Source: Barthelona sp. PCE
Taxonomy: Eukaryota; Metamonada: BaSk clade
Assembly (NCBI GenBank): GCA_040285745.1
Contig: JAUFOR010000002.1
Coordinates: forward strand, 744,001-808,000
Length of the DNA stretch: 64,000 bases
Direction of reading: 5' to 3'
Shown here: positions 36,344 through 47,389 of the stretch, piece after piece
Layout of the letters: each line of letters opens with the position of its first letter
Numbering within the stretch: position 1 is the first letter of the stretch
Position numbers and translations under genes: made by a program
The notes under the pieces: generated by a model
The model's input: the letters and a program-made list of their open reading frames with translations, nothing else
Database searches by the model: none
Told to the model about the DNA's origin: nothing

Positions 36344-39300
36344 ATGGAAGCACACGTAGTTGCTCTATTGGAGGAGACATTCACGGAGAACGTTCAGGTG
36401 GCTGCCCAAAGCCTTAAAGAAGTATGTATCATTGCTATTATTACTGCTCTTGTTGTTGTTGCTTTTGTTAGCACAGCTCAGGATATTCTTGCAGTAGCAC
36501 AAGCTGATTCCAACACAAGTTGATTCTCACATTTAGTTGCGTGAAGAGGAAGACTTTATTCCTGCACTTTTGCAAATTATATCGGGTGAGTATGATGTCG
36601 ATATTCGTAAACAGGCATCGGTACAACTGAAAAACTTCATACTTCATTCATGGGATGGTGCATCAGCTGAAATGATTTCAGATGAGAATAGGGAGTTTGT
36701 TCTAGAGAACATTGTGGGCTGCTTCATCAATACCCCACACAGCGTTCGTAAGATCTTACGTAAACCCATCGAACGTATTGCACAGATCAGTTTTCCCACT
36801 GACTGGTATCCAATGGAGCCTATCCTTGAAGGATTTTCCAGTGGTGACATTGACATCATCAGTGGCTGTGCGTACTGCATCCGTGTCTTCTTTAAGGTTT
36901 TTGAATGGAGACATGGTGCAAGAAAAGCAATCATCAGTGAGAAAGTTCTCCCTGACACTTTTGATCACATAATAGGAATCAGCCAGAGCATCGTTGAGAT
37001 GTTTGAGGACGAAGAGATGGATTGTGAGAGTGAGATGTTCTTTATCATGCACCAATTAGTGAAGAGTCTTTATTCATTAAACCGAACAATTGTTCTGCCT
37101 TTTTTCTATGAGTCTGATAACATGACAAATCTGTTTTCCGTTCTTGGAGAAGTTCTAACCGCAAATGTCGCACAACCCACAAAGAAACATGCGCGTTTAG
37201 AGAAAGTTCCTGGATTTGACATGAAGAAATGGGCACTACGTCTTGTTGCTCGCTTTAGTTTCTTCTTTGCCGCTGATCAGAAATTTGAAAACGAAGATGC
37301 CATCTATGCTCACGATCACTTTTTGGAAAATTTTATGGGTCCTTCCCTTGAGCTCGCTATTGGTTTACTAAAGCTAAGTCTTCCGTACTACACTGGAGAT
37401 GACTCGTTTATTATGAACGAAAAGATTATTGGTATAGCAATTCGTATACTTCAAAACGCCACTGGTCCATCAAGTACATGGCAGTTTATTATTCCGCATT
37501 TGGAGGATATCGTCAACGAGGGCCTCATCCCGATCTTCTCCTGGAATCAAAAGAAGCAGGAGTTGTATGAGGAAGAGCCAACAGCGCTTATGAATTCTAC
37601 AGAATCTTTCTTGAGAAATTACGAAGATCCAGTTACTAATTGTATTGCATTCTCATACCACATGGCAAAAACACGCACATCTCGAGTGATTCCGCTTTTC
37701 TTTTCTGAAGTGTTTGATGTAGGATTCTCTGAAGAAGTCTGTACTTCAGCTGAAAGTGCTGCTATGAAGTACGGTGCAATCCAGCTCATCACTAGCATCG
37801 CTCAACTCATCAACGGTGGAAATATCGACTTTAACGTGCGTGATTCGTTCATCCAGTACGTATTGTCCGAAGCCGATAACAATGATTACCCATATCTCAA
37901 GATATCAGTCTGTGAGTACATTCAGAACTTTGTCGGAAACGACATGTGGGACGATGACGATGAGCTGGTTGCACATGCTACCAACACAATCATTGAGTTC
38001 TTGGACGTTGAGAACGATGCCGTTATTGCATACACGTCGATCGGCATAAGAACCCTCATGGGATTCGAAGCCGGTCTTGCAGCTGTTGGAGAGCGCCTAC
38101 AGTATGTTTTAGACCGACTCTTCAGCCTGACAATGGAGACTCGTATGACGGAAACCGTAGGGTTACTTGGGTTGGTCATTCAGAAGTTCCCCGAGGAGTG
38201 TTCCATTCACGCTTTTGATATGATGCGTGGTCTTGTCGAGCACTGGATTGATTTCTTCCCTGAAAATACAACAAAGTTGTCAACATCTGAGGTCGACGAG
38301 TTTATCACCCTTGCTATGACATCCCTTAACACAATGAACCAATTACTGTACGCTATCCCTGAGGACAGTGTCATCTTCGAGAACGAGGAATTCATCGAGC
38401 TCATAATGAGTGTTTTGCAGAACTGCTTTGATTGTGGATTGATCTACTCCGAATTCATGGAGCCTGCATCTATCATGCTCTGCTCTCTTACATACAGTTG
38501 TCCCAAGCCTCTTCCTGAGTGCATCTGGGATCGCGTCCCCGACCTTTTAGAAATCCTCGAGGCATCGCCCGTTGATCACTTCAAGGCTTTCATGCCATGT
38601 CTCGACAACCTTGTTGCAAACGGCGCTGAAGTCTGGCGTGAATCCCCTGAATACACTGAGAAAGTCATTGAAATTTCGCTTAACCTTATTAAGTGTCCAG
38701 AATACGACTTCAGTGATGTTATTGGTGCAAGTCAGGCCATCGAGAACATGTTCTTCTACATGATCGAGCACATGGACGAAGACGTCTTTACCCAAATTGC
38801 ACTGGCTCTTTGCGGTCGTCTCACAAACACTTTCTTCAACGATGAGGGTGAGCCCATTATCGTGTGTACTGAAGACGAGTATGAGGAACTCGATGAGGAA
38901 GAACGTGAGGAGGCCCAGATCATGTACTACAGCCAGACCCTTATCATGTGTGTTTTCGCTGCAATCCATATTGGATTAGTTCAGAACCCAAGTGAGTTTG
39001 TTAATTGTATGATCAAGAACGAGTGCTTTGAGGATTACCTGGGCGCTCTAGTCAACGATTTCGTTAAAATGCCGCATAGGTTCCATGATCTTCGTGCTTT
39101 CGTCTACGCATGGGGTACTCTCCTTTGCGATGAAGATGTAGTTGACATGTTGCCCACTGAGATCATTACCCCTATTGTTTCTATGCTTCTGGAACACACT
39201 CACACCTTTTTGTTATGTCAGCACGATAATAACATCGACCCCTTTACTTTGTTGCTTGATAGCACGAACAAGACTCATAAACAGGAGAGAGCGGTCAAGA

Positions 39301-39635
39301 CACAAGCCATGATCCAGACTACAAGCGGAAACAGCGAAGATTTCGACGTTGATGATGATGAAGACGTGGATAATACACTGACTCAGGTAGCTATGCGTTA
39401 CTTTACAACAAAAACTTCTGTATCAGCTGTCTTATTCGATCTTCGTCAGTTAGAAGACGATGAAATCGAAACACCTATTGATGAGATTCATCCGTTAGCT
39501 GTCTTACATAATCTTTATGAATCATGGGGAGAATTTGAGACCGTTGTTGGTTCTCTTGATGATGAAATGGTTAACATTTGGAACACACTCAAGGAAGCTG
39601 AGATCCCTGAATTAGATGAAGATGAAGAAGATTAA
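36344..39635 (+). CDS. Importin-beta family receptor, importin-7/8-like, one intron
   Basis: Nuclear transport receptor made of HEAT repeats, 1,058 residues. Exon 1 (36344-36421) encodes MEAHVVALLEETFTENVQVAAQSLKE; exon 2 (36537 on) continues LREEEDFIPALLQIISGEYDVDIRKQASVQLKNFI, the first HEAT repeats of the importin-beta N-terminal domain. Conserved importin-7/8 (Sxm1/Nmd5) landmarks follow: KKWALRLVARF near residue 235, ALMNSTESFLRNYEDP near 370, AAMKYGAIQLITSIA near 430, and an acidic C-terminus (DDEDVD, ELDEDEED). Family members import ribosomal proteins and other cargo in a RanGTP-dependent way. The last 4 bases overlap the convergent CCDC57-like gene. Confidence 0.82.
36422..36536 (+). 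other. Spliceosomal intron in importin gene
   Basis: 115-base intron with GTATGTATC at the 5' end and TTCTCACATTTAG at the 3' end. The frame is interrupted by stops in the intron and resumes as importin sequence exactly after the AG. CTCAC takes the branch-point place with six bases to the AG end. Confidence 0.82.
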
Positions 39636-41422
39636 AGCTTTCTCTCATATTCATTCCACATATCCTGCCTCTTCAACAAGAGTTCCTTCTTCCGAGCTAG
39701 CTCTTCACGTATGTTTTTTCGTTTATCAACATGCTCATAGCGAGGTTTCCGCGTAATTTGTGGTTCCAAGCCGCTGGAGTTGCGTGTTTCAAGTAAAACA
39801 TTAGGGTTCATAACTTGCACGTTTCCATAACGAGCCATATTTGGCCGAGGAGGCCCTTCAATACTGCTGCTGACTCCATTATTTGCATATTCGACTGATG
39901 CGTGTGTGGCGTTCATCTTCTCCTTCATCACAAATCGATCGTTCTGACTCTTATATACATCTAACAACTCCAACAATTTTTCACGTTCATCTAAAAGCTT
40001 TTGATTCTCTGTTCTCACCTTTGATACGGTTGTTTCAAAGGTTAATTCGCGCTCTTCATTACGTGATTGGTGATCTACTACAAATTTCATCTCATCCTTC
40101 ATGGTATCAACAGCTTTCTTCAATCTCGAATTTTTGCTCTTAATCTCTTCGTTTTCTTTAGATATTTCTCGATATTTCTTTTGGTAATCACCGAAACTAT
40201 TCCTCATATCTTCGTATCTCCTCTTTAAACCTTCGTAATTGTTCATTTCTTCTAATAAATCATTGCATTTTGATTTATATGTGCTTAGCCTCTCTTTGTC
40301 GGCCTCATGCTTCAACTTATACACCTTTAGATCATCTTGTAAACTATCTTTTTGTCTTTCTAACTCTTCTGTTTTAACAACTAAGGAGTGATACTTCTTC
40401 AATGACTCTTCGGTTAACTGACTAATCTTATCATTAATCAAATTATGATAATCCTTTCTGTACTGTGAAATTGACTTCTTCAAATCATTTGTTAATTGAT
40501 TCTTTTCCAAAAGTTCTTCTTCCTTACTCTTGAGTTGATCAATCAATTTTGTCTGCTTCTTGAGGTTAAGCTCATTCTCATGGCGCAAAGTACTGATCAG
40601 ATGATCGTTATTGATCTTTTCATTCTCAAATTCAACAAGACGAGTTTGTAGTTCATCAACCTGTTTTCTTCGATCCAATTGCATGACTTTTATAGTGTTT
40701 TTCGTTTCACTTTCGATCTTGTTAATGTCTTTAGCAAGGTTTTCGTGTATCCTTGAGTGCTTAGCAATAGCCTCTTCTTTGCTAACCTTCATATCATGCA
40801 GCATCCTTTCAAGGGCTTCATTCTTATTCCTTTCCGTTTCATAGTTGTGTTTCAGGTGCGAAAGCTCGTTCTCGAGGTGAAAAACACGGTTGTTCTCCTT
40901 GCTAATATCACCACGCAACTCTGTGATGCGGGTTTCGTAGTGTTCAGCATTTTGAGATAAAACTTGATCAAGTCTCCTGCTTGACTCACGTCTGGCCGTC
41001 TCCAACGCCTCCTCAGAAAGCAAGATCTTGTCCCTGAGCGTTGTAATTGTCTGCTCAAACGCTTTACGATTGTTATCGAGCTGCTGCTCATAATACCGCT
41101 GTTCTTCAGCATTTTTGTGCTGAAGCGTTGCTACTTCATCGTGTAGTCGCGCTCTGAGGATGTCGTTGTCCTTTATAACGTCTTTTAAACGAGTTTGAAT
41201 CTGCGCATTCTCAATTTTTAGTTCGCTAACAAGATTACGAGTTTCTGACTGCTCAACCTTGTACTTGCTGATGTCGCTATCGAGATTATGCAACTCCTCA
41301 TCCCGTAAATCTAGTACACGAAGATTATGCAAAAAATCTTCTTTTAGCTGCTGCAGCATCGTTTCAAGATCACGGATTTTGTCATCTTTCTCCCGGGAAT
41401 TCCTGCAATGCTCACAAGTCAT
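39632..41422 (-). CDS. Coiled-coil protein, CCDC57-like
   Basis: 596 residues, nearly all coiled coil (about 10-500). The first ATG in frame is MTCEHCRNSREKDDK; codons upstream have no ATG. The N-terminal block LKEDFLHNLRVLDLRDEELH and then SELKIENAQIQ match the distinctive CCDC57 start (LQEDFVYNLQVLEERDLELE and SELKIEAAKL). CCDC57 is a centriolar-satellite/ciliary protein, so this adds to the basal-body genes of the window. The C-terminal 90 residues are disordered and end in a basic helix (RKKELLLKRQDMWNEYERK). Upstream is CCCTTTTCA directly abutting the ATG. The gene's stop overlaps the importin stop in a shared TTAA. Confidence 0.68.
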   Translation of the reverse strand: MTCEHCRNSREKDDKIRDLETMLQQLKEDFLHNLRVLDLRDEELHNLDSDISKYKVEQSETRNLVSELKIENAQIQTRLKDVIKDNDILRARLHDEVATLQHKNAEEQRYYEQQLDNNRKAFEQTITTLRDKILLSEEALETARRESSRRLDQVLSQNAEHYETRITELRGDISKENNRVFHLENELSHLKHNYETERNKNEALERMLHDMKVSKEEAIAKHSRIHENLAKDINKIESETKNTIKVMQLDRRKQVDELQTRLVEFENEKINNDHLISTLRHENELNLKKQTKLIDQLKSKEEELLEKNQLTNDLKKSISQYRKDYHNLINDKISQLTEESLKKYHSLVVKTEELERQKDSLQDDLKVYKLKHEADKERLSTYKSKCNDLLEEMNNYEGLKRRYEDMRNSFGDYQKKYREISKENEEIKSKNSRLKKAVDTMKDEMKFVVDHQSRNEERELTFETTVSKVRTENQKLLDEREKLLELLDVYKSQNDRFVMKEKMNATHASVEYANNGVSSSIEGPPRPNMARYGNVQVMNPNVLLETRNSSGLEPQITRKPRYEHVDKRKNIREELARKKELLLKRQDMWNEYERKL

Positions 41423-41673
41423 TGAAAAGGGATGATTTATGAAGAACAATTTACTACGTCAATTTTAATGATATATGGACTAATACATCATAGGTAAACT
41501 ATTCACTGTGTCTATATACCGCTGAAGCAAAAAACCAAGCTGAGCAATCATTTGTGGACCGTCAAATTAATATGCAGGCTGTACCTCACAATTACATTTG
41601 AATAATCTTTAAAAAGGGATATACAACTGCAATGACTCACAGCTGATTAATTTATTTATACTATTTGTAAAAG

Positions 41674-42603
41674 TTACATTTTCATTAGCAATTCCCTATA
41701 CTTCTTTCTGGCTGTCTGGGCTTTCTTAGGAATCAGGGCGATGGCTGCCTCCTCCTGAAACTCTCGAGTTTTAAGCGTATACCAACCAGGCCTCGGTTCC
41801 CTCACTTTCTCAATCTCATCCTTCGTCCTCTCTACTGTAAACTCCTTTTCTTTTCTTCTAAGATCCTCTAAATACAGCTCACATGCTTGTAGTACCTCGC
41901 TAGTGTCCTCAGGATCCAACTCATCAATGATCTTCGGGTCTGGGAACCCTTGAGAATTTCCTAATTCCGCGTATAATGCGTGGATACCAGATCTATGCCC
42001 TGTCTTCTCGACAAAAGGTATGTCCTCCTCCTTATCAGTGTACAGATCAGCTGTATGACTGCTGATATCATTCACACTACGTTCATTCATCCTAACGTCT
42101 AATTCGCAACTTTCCAACATATCACTATGATACTCCTTTTTAAACCATAAGGCCATTGCGTCTGGGTCATCACTGGGTATATGAGGTTGAGGTACTGTTT
42201 CTCTAGCTGTTTCTTCAAAAACCAACTGCTCACGAGCTTTGACTGGCTTTTTTTTATGCATTACTTCTGGGGGTATTTTGGCATTTGGGGACTTGAGAGA
42301 GAACCTTGCTGACATCTTAGGTTCAGCAGGGGGTGCAAAAAGACGCTCTTCCTTAACAATGCGATCTAATACTCTCAACTGCTTCACAAGTTTAAATTGT
42401 GCCCTATTGAGCGCACCTCCGTCTACCAGAGCCGGCAGTTGCCCCATAACCTCCGTCAACATCGATGTCAAGCGACTGCACTCCTCAGAAGTTACAACGC
42501 GTTTTGAATTACTGACCTTGGATGGCGGTTTGTGCATCTTAACTGGCACACCGCTGATGCCCAGCCCCTTTTTGACACGTTTTGCTCGAGAAGAAGGTGG
42601 CAT
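41674..42603 (-). CDS. Orphan charged protein, 309 residues
   Basis: Not recognised. The N-terminus is basic (MPPSSRAKRVKKGLG), followed by a helical segment (CSRLTSMLTEVMGQLPALVD ... RVLDRIVKEE), a proline-rich middle, and an acidic, then helical C-terminus (ACELYLEDLRRKEKEFT, PGWYTLKTREFQEEA, ARKKYRELLMKM). No signal peptide or membrane span. The layout resembles small flagellar or chromatin scaffold proteins, but nothing specific can be said. It is divergent from BRR2 with 73 bp between starts. Confidence 0.7.
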   Translation of the reverse strand: MPPSSRAKRVKKGLGISGVPVKMHKPPSKVSNSKRVVTSEECSRLTSMLTEVMGQLPALVDGGALNRAQFKLVKQLRVLDRIVKEERLFAPPAEPKMSARFSLKSPNAKIPPEVMHKKKPVKAREQLVFEETARETVPQPHIPSDDPDAMALWFKKEYHSDMLESCELDVRMNERSVNDISSHTADLYTDKEEDIPFVEKTGHRSGIHALYAELGNSQGFPDPKIIDELDPEDTSEVLQACELYLEDLRRKEKEFTVERTKDEIEKVREPRPGWYTLKTREFQEEAAIALIPKKAQTARKKYRELLMKM

Positions 42604-42676
42604 TTGTTAAAACGTTATGTAAACCACTTTCTCTCCTTCATCTGGGCTTTTATTTACGGGTAAGCTTGCATACACT
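42604..42676. promoter_or_regulatory. Divergent promoter, orphan / BRR2
   Basis: 73 bp between start codons. No clear YTTTCAC; both sides are T-rich (CTTTCTCTCCTTCAT near 42629-42643). Confidence 0.4.
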
Positions 42677-45600
42677 ATGTCAATTGATTTGCAATCCGAA
42701 TATCAAGCATACCTAGAGGGTGCAGAAGAGGATTTACTCAATTCTGCCTCTGAAGACGAGCTAATCGACCCTTCTACACTAGAAGACAGCCAAATAATGG
42801 AAGATGATGAGGATGAGTTCTTTTTTGTACAAGAACGACCTACAGAACGTCCTCCTCTCACTAATTTGGGCAGCCGATTAACAACAGAAGATTACGATGA
42901 CTTTATATGCCACACCGTCACTCCAAGGAAAAAAGAAAGCGAACCACAACGACGATATGTTGAAGATTTACCGCAATGGATGGTGCCCTGCTTTTCGGGT
43001 ATCCACACTTTCAACACTTTGCAGAGTCATGTGTTTGACACTGTTTTCGGCAGCAATATCAATTTGCTCATCGGTGCACCGACAGGAGCAGGTAAAACAA
43101 ACGTTGCGCTTTTCTCTATTCTTCACGCATATTCCATATTTAAAAAAACAAATCAGCCTCTTTCTGAATTCAAGTGCGTGTACATTGCCCCGATGCGCTC
43201 CCTAGTCCAAGAAGTTGTCCGTAACTTTACAAACAGACTGGCGTTTTTAAACTTTCACGTTGTAGAGATGACTGGTGATACATTTCTTTCTTTAGATCAG
43301 ATGAAGACGAGCAACATCGTCATATGCACACCTGAGAAGTGGGACGTCATTACTCGTAAGGATAACCATAGGAATATAAGCAATCTTGTCAGGGTTCTTA
43401 TTATTGATGAGATCCATCTGTTACACGATGAACGAGGCGCCGTTCTCGAAAGCGTGGTCACCCGCGTCGACATGGAGACAACTCGTGTTGTGGCTCTAAG
43501 TGCTACTCTCCCGAACTACAAGGATGTTTCCGAGTTTCTCAACGTACCTTCTGAAGGATGTATGATCTTAGGCTCCGAGCACCGCCCTGTTCCACTCACG
43601 ACAAAGTTCGTTGGCGTACGTACTTCCTTGAACCGAAAAGACGCCATGGATGAGCGATGCGGAGATATCGTTGAGACCATGCTTGAGATGGATCATCAAA
43701 CGCTAGTGTTTGTGCATTCCAGAACAGAGACTGCCCGTGTGGCCCGGTACATTACAGGCAGGTTCGACAAGGAGAAGCTTATTGCTGAAGACGCTAGTGA
43801 GTTCATGGCAACACATGATGTGTCAATAACTAATCTTTCAGAATGTCTTCAGTCGGGTGTGGGATTCCACCACGCAGGCATGAATCGGGCGGACAGGCAA
43901 CTGGTCGAAGATCTCTTCGCACAAGGTCTACTAAAAGTTCTCGTGTGCACAGCCACCTTGGCTTGGGGTGTTAACCTTCCCGCATACTGTGTTTGTATCA
44001 GAGGCACTACTGTCTATGTCAACGGGCGCTACAACGATCTGAGCAGTCTTGATGTTGCCCAGATGCTTGGAAGAGCTGGGCGTCCCAGTTTCGATAAGGA
44101 AGGTCTTGGTGTTGTCATCACTACGGAGCCAAAGGTGGATGCGTACGTTAACCTCGTTCAGCACCAGCTTCCAGTACGCAGCAGCATGCTTCCGTACTTT
44201 GTTGACAGTCTTAATGCCGAGATTGTAGCGTATCGTATCATTAATGAAGATTCGGCTATCCAGTGGATGCGTAAAACGTATTTGGGCCAGCAGATCAGAG
44301 GAAATCCCGTATTCTATGGGCTTAAGGATACAAATTCTTTTGAAGAAAACTGTCTCTTCATAATACGGAAGGCTGTACGACTTCTACGTGGATATGGTAT
44401 GATTTCAGACAGTGGAATCGATATGCTGTACATCCCAACGTTCCTAGGGAAGATCGCATCGTATTATTACGTTGACGTCAAGACAGTTGTTCACTTTTTT
44501 AAGACCCTTGATCCGACCATGATGGAGTACCATTTGTTTGCTCTTTTGGCACAAGCTGATGAGTTGAAGCAGATACGCGTGAAACCTGACGAGAGAAGCG
44601 TACTTAAGGAACTGAGCAGAAAGCTCCCATTTCCAGTTTGTGTCTCCCTCGATCGTAACGGTAACGAGTTTAAGACAATAGTGCTCATGATGATGTACAT
44701 ATCTTACCTGTCAGACCCCACTGGTAACATATCAGCAGACCTCAGTTACATAAGTCAAAGTTGTGCACGTCTCATGCGTTGTTTGTTTGAGATCGCTCAG
44801 CTGAAAGGATACAGTGATGTATGCAGTCTGTGTTTACGGTTGTCCATCAGTTTCGAGCAGAGACTATGGGATGTGTTCAATCCTCTCACACAGTTGAAGA
44901 TCAAACCATCAATTATCAAACAGCTCAACAGGAAAAGTATTGATTACCTTGATTTATTAAAGTTGAATGTTGCTCAGTTGACAGAGTTGTTATCAGATCA
45001 TGTGGCTGCTGAGATGCTGTATGAACAACTACAGACAATTCCATACTTTGAAATTAATGCGAAAGTGAGGCCAATAACAGCTGTGCACTGTGAAGTTATT
45101 GTTGATTTTGTTCCAGAGTTTAAAACAACGAGTGATAACACTGTTGAGCCGTTCTGGGTCATGATCGTTGACGATAGCGGAGAGATACTACACAACGAAA
45201 TGTTATTAATTCGGTTGTCAAGGTTTCTCAAATCATTCAAGCGAAGATTTTTCGTTACAATATCATCACCCACACCGGTTGTTCTATTCGTGAGGATGGT
45301 CAGCGACCGTCACTTAGGACTGCGCTTCGATGCCAACTGCTTCTTTGGCTTCAACCCACAGTTACCCAAACTCCTTCCATCAACATTGAAGGAAACTGAG
45401 CCCATCAAAGATTTCGAATCGAGCTTTGCCCTCGCGGAGCCGTATGAGTCCCTCATATTGAAACTTCGTGAGATTTGCGATGTTGATAACTGCATTGTGG
45501 TTATCAATGATGTGAATATAGCAAAGCAGATATTGGAATTGGGGTTCACACGCACATTACCAGGCATTGACAACACAGAATCAACGCGGCACGTTGCCTC

Positions 45601-47389
45601 ATATAACGAGCTGTATGTTGGAGTACACAACTATGAGCTTAGCATTGACTCCATATCTAACATCATTCTGTGGGATGCACACCATATCACTGTGGATGCT
45701 AAATGCGAAGTGACGCTGCTCCGTCTTCGTATTTTGATGTCACAGCTTGATTTCCTTCCCCGCGTTGTTTTGTGTGCACGCCCATTTTATGATATTAAAC
45801 TACTCGCTGATATGTTCAAGTGCCCGTTTACATTTTACACATATGACAGCGAGAGGTATAATATTGTTACATTCACACAGAAGCACGCTACGACACGCCG
45901 CAAGGTCGCCTCTCGTATGATCGGACAGTTCACCAGCGAGACACGCGTTCTTCTTCTCTGTCTTGATAAAGAAGATGTTGACTTCGAAAACCTACCGTGC
46001 AATGTCCAGCTACACACATTCTCTCAGTTGGATAGCATCGACAATAGTTTTGATGTGTGCCTGGTGCTTGATGTGCAGTATACAACGATTGAGAACAAAA
46101 TGCAAATGATGAGCGCGTATCACCTGCAAAAGTGTATTGAGTTGGCAGAAACCGCCATCTTCTGTGTTCAACACGGCAGAGAGGCCGAGGTTGAGCACAT
46201 GCTGCTTTACGGAGACCCATATGCAACCAATCTTACCGATACTACTACTCTTTCTACAAACATTCTCACTGATATGTATAACGAAATTATTAGTGACCCT
46301 GGGAGCGCAGTGACATGGCTCACGTGGTCTGTGTGGTACCATCACATCCAGATGAATCCGTTTATCTACGACTTAACAGCATCAACAACAAAGGCAATAT
46401 CAAAATTTTTCTCTATGAACGTGATTGCTGCGTTCAATACGATGGTTACCGACGCACTGTATGTTTCCGATGAGATCACAAAGGTTGGAACGTTTATTTC
46501 CGAATTCGGTGTTTCATCAGAAGCTGTTTTGAAAATGAAAAAGGGCATCACTGAAAACAGGCCGCGATCAATCGCCGATGTCCTTTTGTTGTGTTCTGAG
46601 GCTAACTCCACTGGAAGTGATGCGTTCTGCATTTTTGAGGACCAATTGTACGAAGCATCTGACTACTTTGATGAAGGTAACGGTATTTTTCAGATATCAA
46701 TTGATTATTTATCTAATTTCGACGTTTTTGCCTGTTATTGTGTAGAAATGAGATTCAATACTACTGTTATCAATTCAGAAATCCTTCATAACATTGTTCA
46801 CATGTTATTCTTTGTTGTAGAATATTCAACAATCGTGCTCGATGTTGAACTCGCCGTTTACGCCATCGTACTGGCAAGATCAATTGTTCAGGGCCTACCT
46901 CCAAATGCAAACCCACTTCAACAGCTGCCTTATTTCAAAGAAGAGCATGCGCGCCACGCTGAATCTTTAGGAATAGTAACTGTGACTGATCTACTCGATG
47001 CAGAAGATGAGATACGTGACGAATGTCTTGGATTTTTGAATGGAAACAACGAAATGATTGAAGAAATTGCAAATTACGCGAATTCATTCCCTTATATTGA
47101 AGTCACGTGCGATGTTGAGCATGAAACACTTAAAATTGAGCTTTCCTATGATGAGGACTTTGAATACGCAATTACTAGAACAGAGATTGGCATGTTGCCT
47201 CACTTTTTTTACATATTCGTAACAGACGCTGATACTGAAGAGACTCTTAGTGGACAAACTGCATTCATCGAAGACCATGATGTTTTCAAGGTAGATGTTT
47301 CTGAGTTCAAATGCGAAAGCGTAAAAGTACAAATTTTCTCAGCAACCTGTTTAGGAAATGATTATGTCGAGCAAATTTCTTTAAAATGA
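42677..47389 (+). CDS. BRR2: Spliceosomal helicase Brr2, compact, degenerate second cassette
   Basis: Brr2 is the Ski2-like helicase of the U5 snRNP that unwinds U4/U6 during spliceosome activation. The first cassette is complete: APTGAGKT (134-141), TPEKWDVITRK, DEIH (244-247), SATLPN (275-280), QMLGRAGRP, and a Sec63 unit to about 870. The second cassette lacks a Walker A motif, its motif II is WDAHH (near 1000), and motif III is CARPF where Brr2 has SSSLSN. The C-terminal Sec63 block LPYFKEEHARHAESLGIVTVTDLLD matches Brr2 (LPHFTSEHIKRCTDKG), which separates it from ASCC3. At 1,570 residues it is about 500 shorter than usual, because the N-terminal PLUG/PWI region is reduced to about 130 acidic residues and the second half is compressed. 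Confidence 0.85.
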   Translation: MSIDLQSEYQAYLEGAEEDLLNSASEDELIDPSTLEDSQIMEDDEDEFFFVQERPTERPPLTNLGSRLTTEDYDDFICHTVTPRKKESEPQRRYVEDLPQWMVPCFSGIHTFNTLQSHVFDTVFGSNINLLIGAPTGAGKTNVALFSILHAYSIFKKTNQPLSEFKCVYIAPMRSLVQEVVRNFTNRLAFLNFHVVEMTGDTFLSLDQMKTSNIVICTPEKWDVITRKDNHRNISNLVRVLIIDEIHLLHDERGAVLESVVTRVDMETTRVVALSATLPNYKDVSEFLNVPSEGCMILGSEHRPVPLTTKFVGVRTSLNRKDAMDERCGDIVETMLEMDHQTLVFVHSRTETARVARYITGRFDKEKLIAEDASEFMATHDVSITNLSECLQSGVGFHHAGMNRADRQLVEDLFAQGLLKVLVCTATLAWGVNLPAYCVCIRGTTVYVNGRYNDLSSLDVAQMLGRAGRPSFDKEGLGVVITTEPKVDAYVNLVQHQLPVRSSMLPYFVDSLNAEIVAYRIINEDSAIQWMRKTYLGQQIRGNPVFYGLKDTNSFEENCLFIIRKAVRLLRGYGMISDSGIDMLYIPTFLGKIASYYYVDVKTVVHFFKTLDPTMMEYHLFALLAQADELKQIRVKPDERSVLKELSRKLPFPVCVSLDRNGNEFKTIVLMMMYISYLSDPTGNISADLSYISQSCARLMRCLFEIAQLKGYSDVCSLCLRLSISFEQRLWDVFNPLTQLKIKPSIIKQLNRKSIDYLDLLKLNVAQLTELLSDHVAAEMLYEQLQTIPYFEINAKVRPITAVHCEVIVDFVPEFKTTSDNTVEPFWVMIVDDSGEILHNEMLLIRLSRFLKSFKRRFFVTISSPTPVVLFVRMVSDRHLGLRFDANCFFGFNPQLPKLLPSTLKETEPIKDFESSFALAEPYESLILKLREICDVDNCIVVINDVNIAKQILELGFTRTLPGIDNTESTRHVASYNELYVGVHNYELSIDSISNIILWDAHHITVDAKCEVTLLRLRILMSQLDFLPRVVLCARPFYDIKLLADMFKCPFTFYTYDSERYNIVTFTQKHATTRRKVASRMIGQFTSETRVLLLCLDKEDVDFENLPCNVQLHTFSQLDSIDNSFDVCLVLDVQYTTIENKMQMMSAYHLQKCIELAETAIFCVQHGREAEVEHMLLYGDPYATNLTDTTTLSTNILTDMYNEIISDPGSAVTWLTWSVWYHHIQMNPFIYDLTASTTKAISKFFSMNVIAAFNTMVTDALYVSDEITKVGTFISEFGVSSEAVLKMKKGITENRPRSIADVLLLCSEANSTGSDAFCIFEDQLYEASDYFDEGNGIFQISIDYLSNFDVFACYCVEMRFNTTVINSEILHNIVHMLFFVVEYSTIVLDVELAVYAIVLARSIVQGLPPNANPLQQLPYFKEEHARHAESLGIVTVTDLLDAEDEIRDECLGFLNGNNEMIEEIANYANSFPYIEVTCDVEHETLKIELSYDEDFEYAITRTEIGMLPHFFYIFVTDADTEETLSGQTAFIEDHDVFKVDVSEFKCESVKVQIFSATCLGNDYVEQISLK

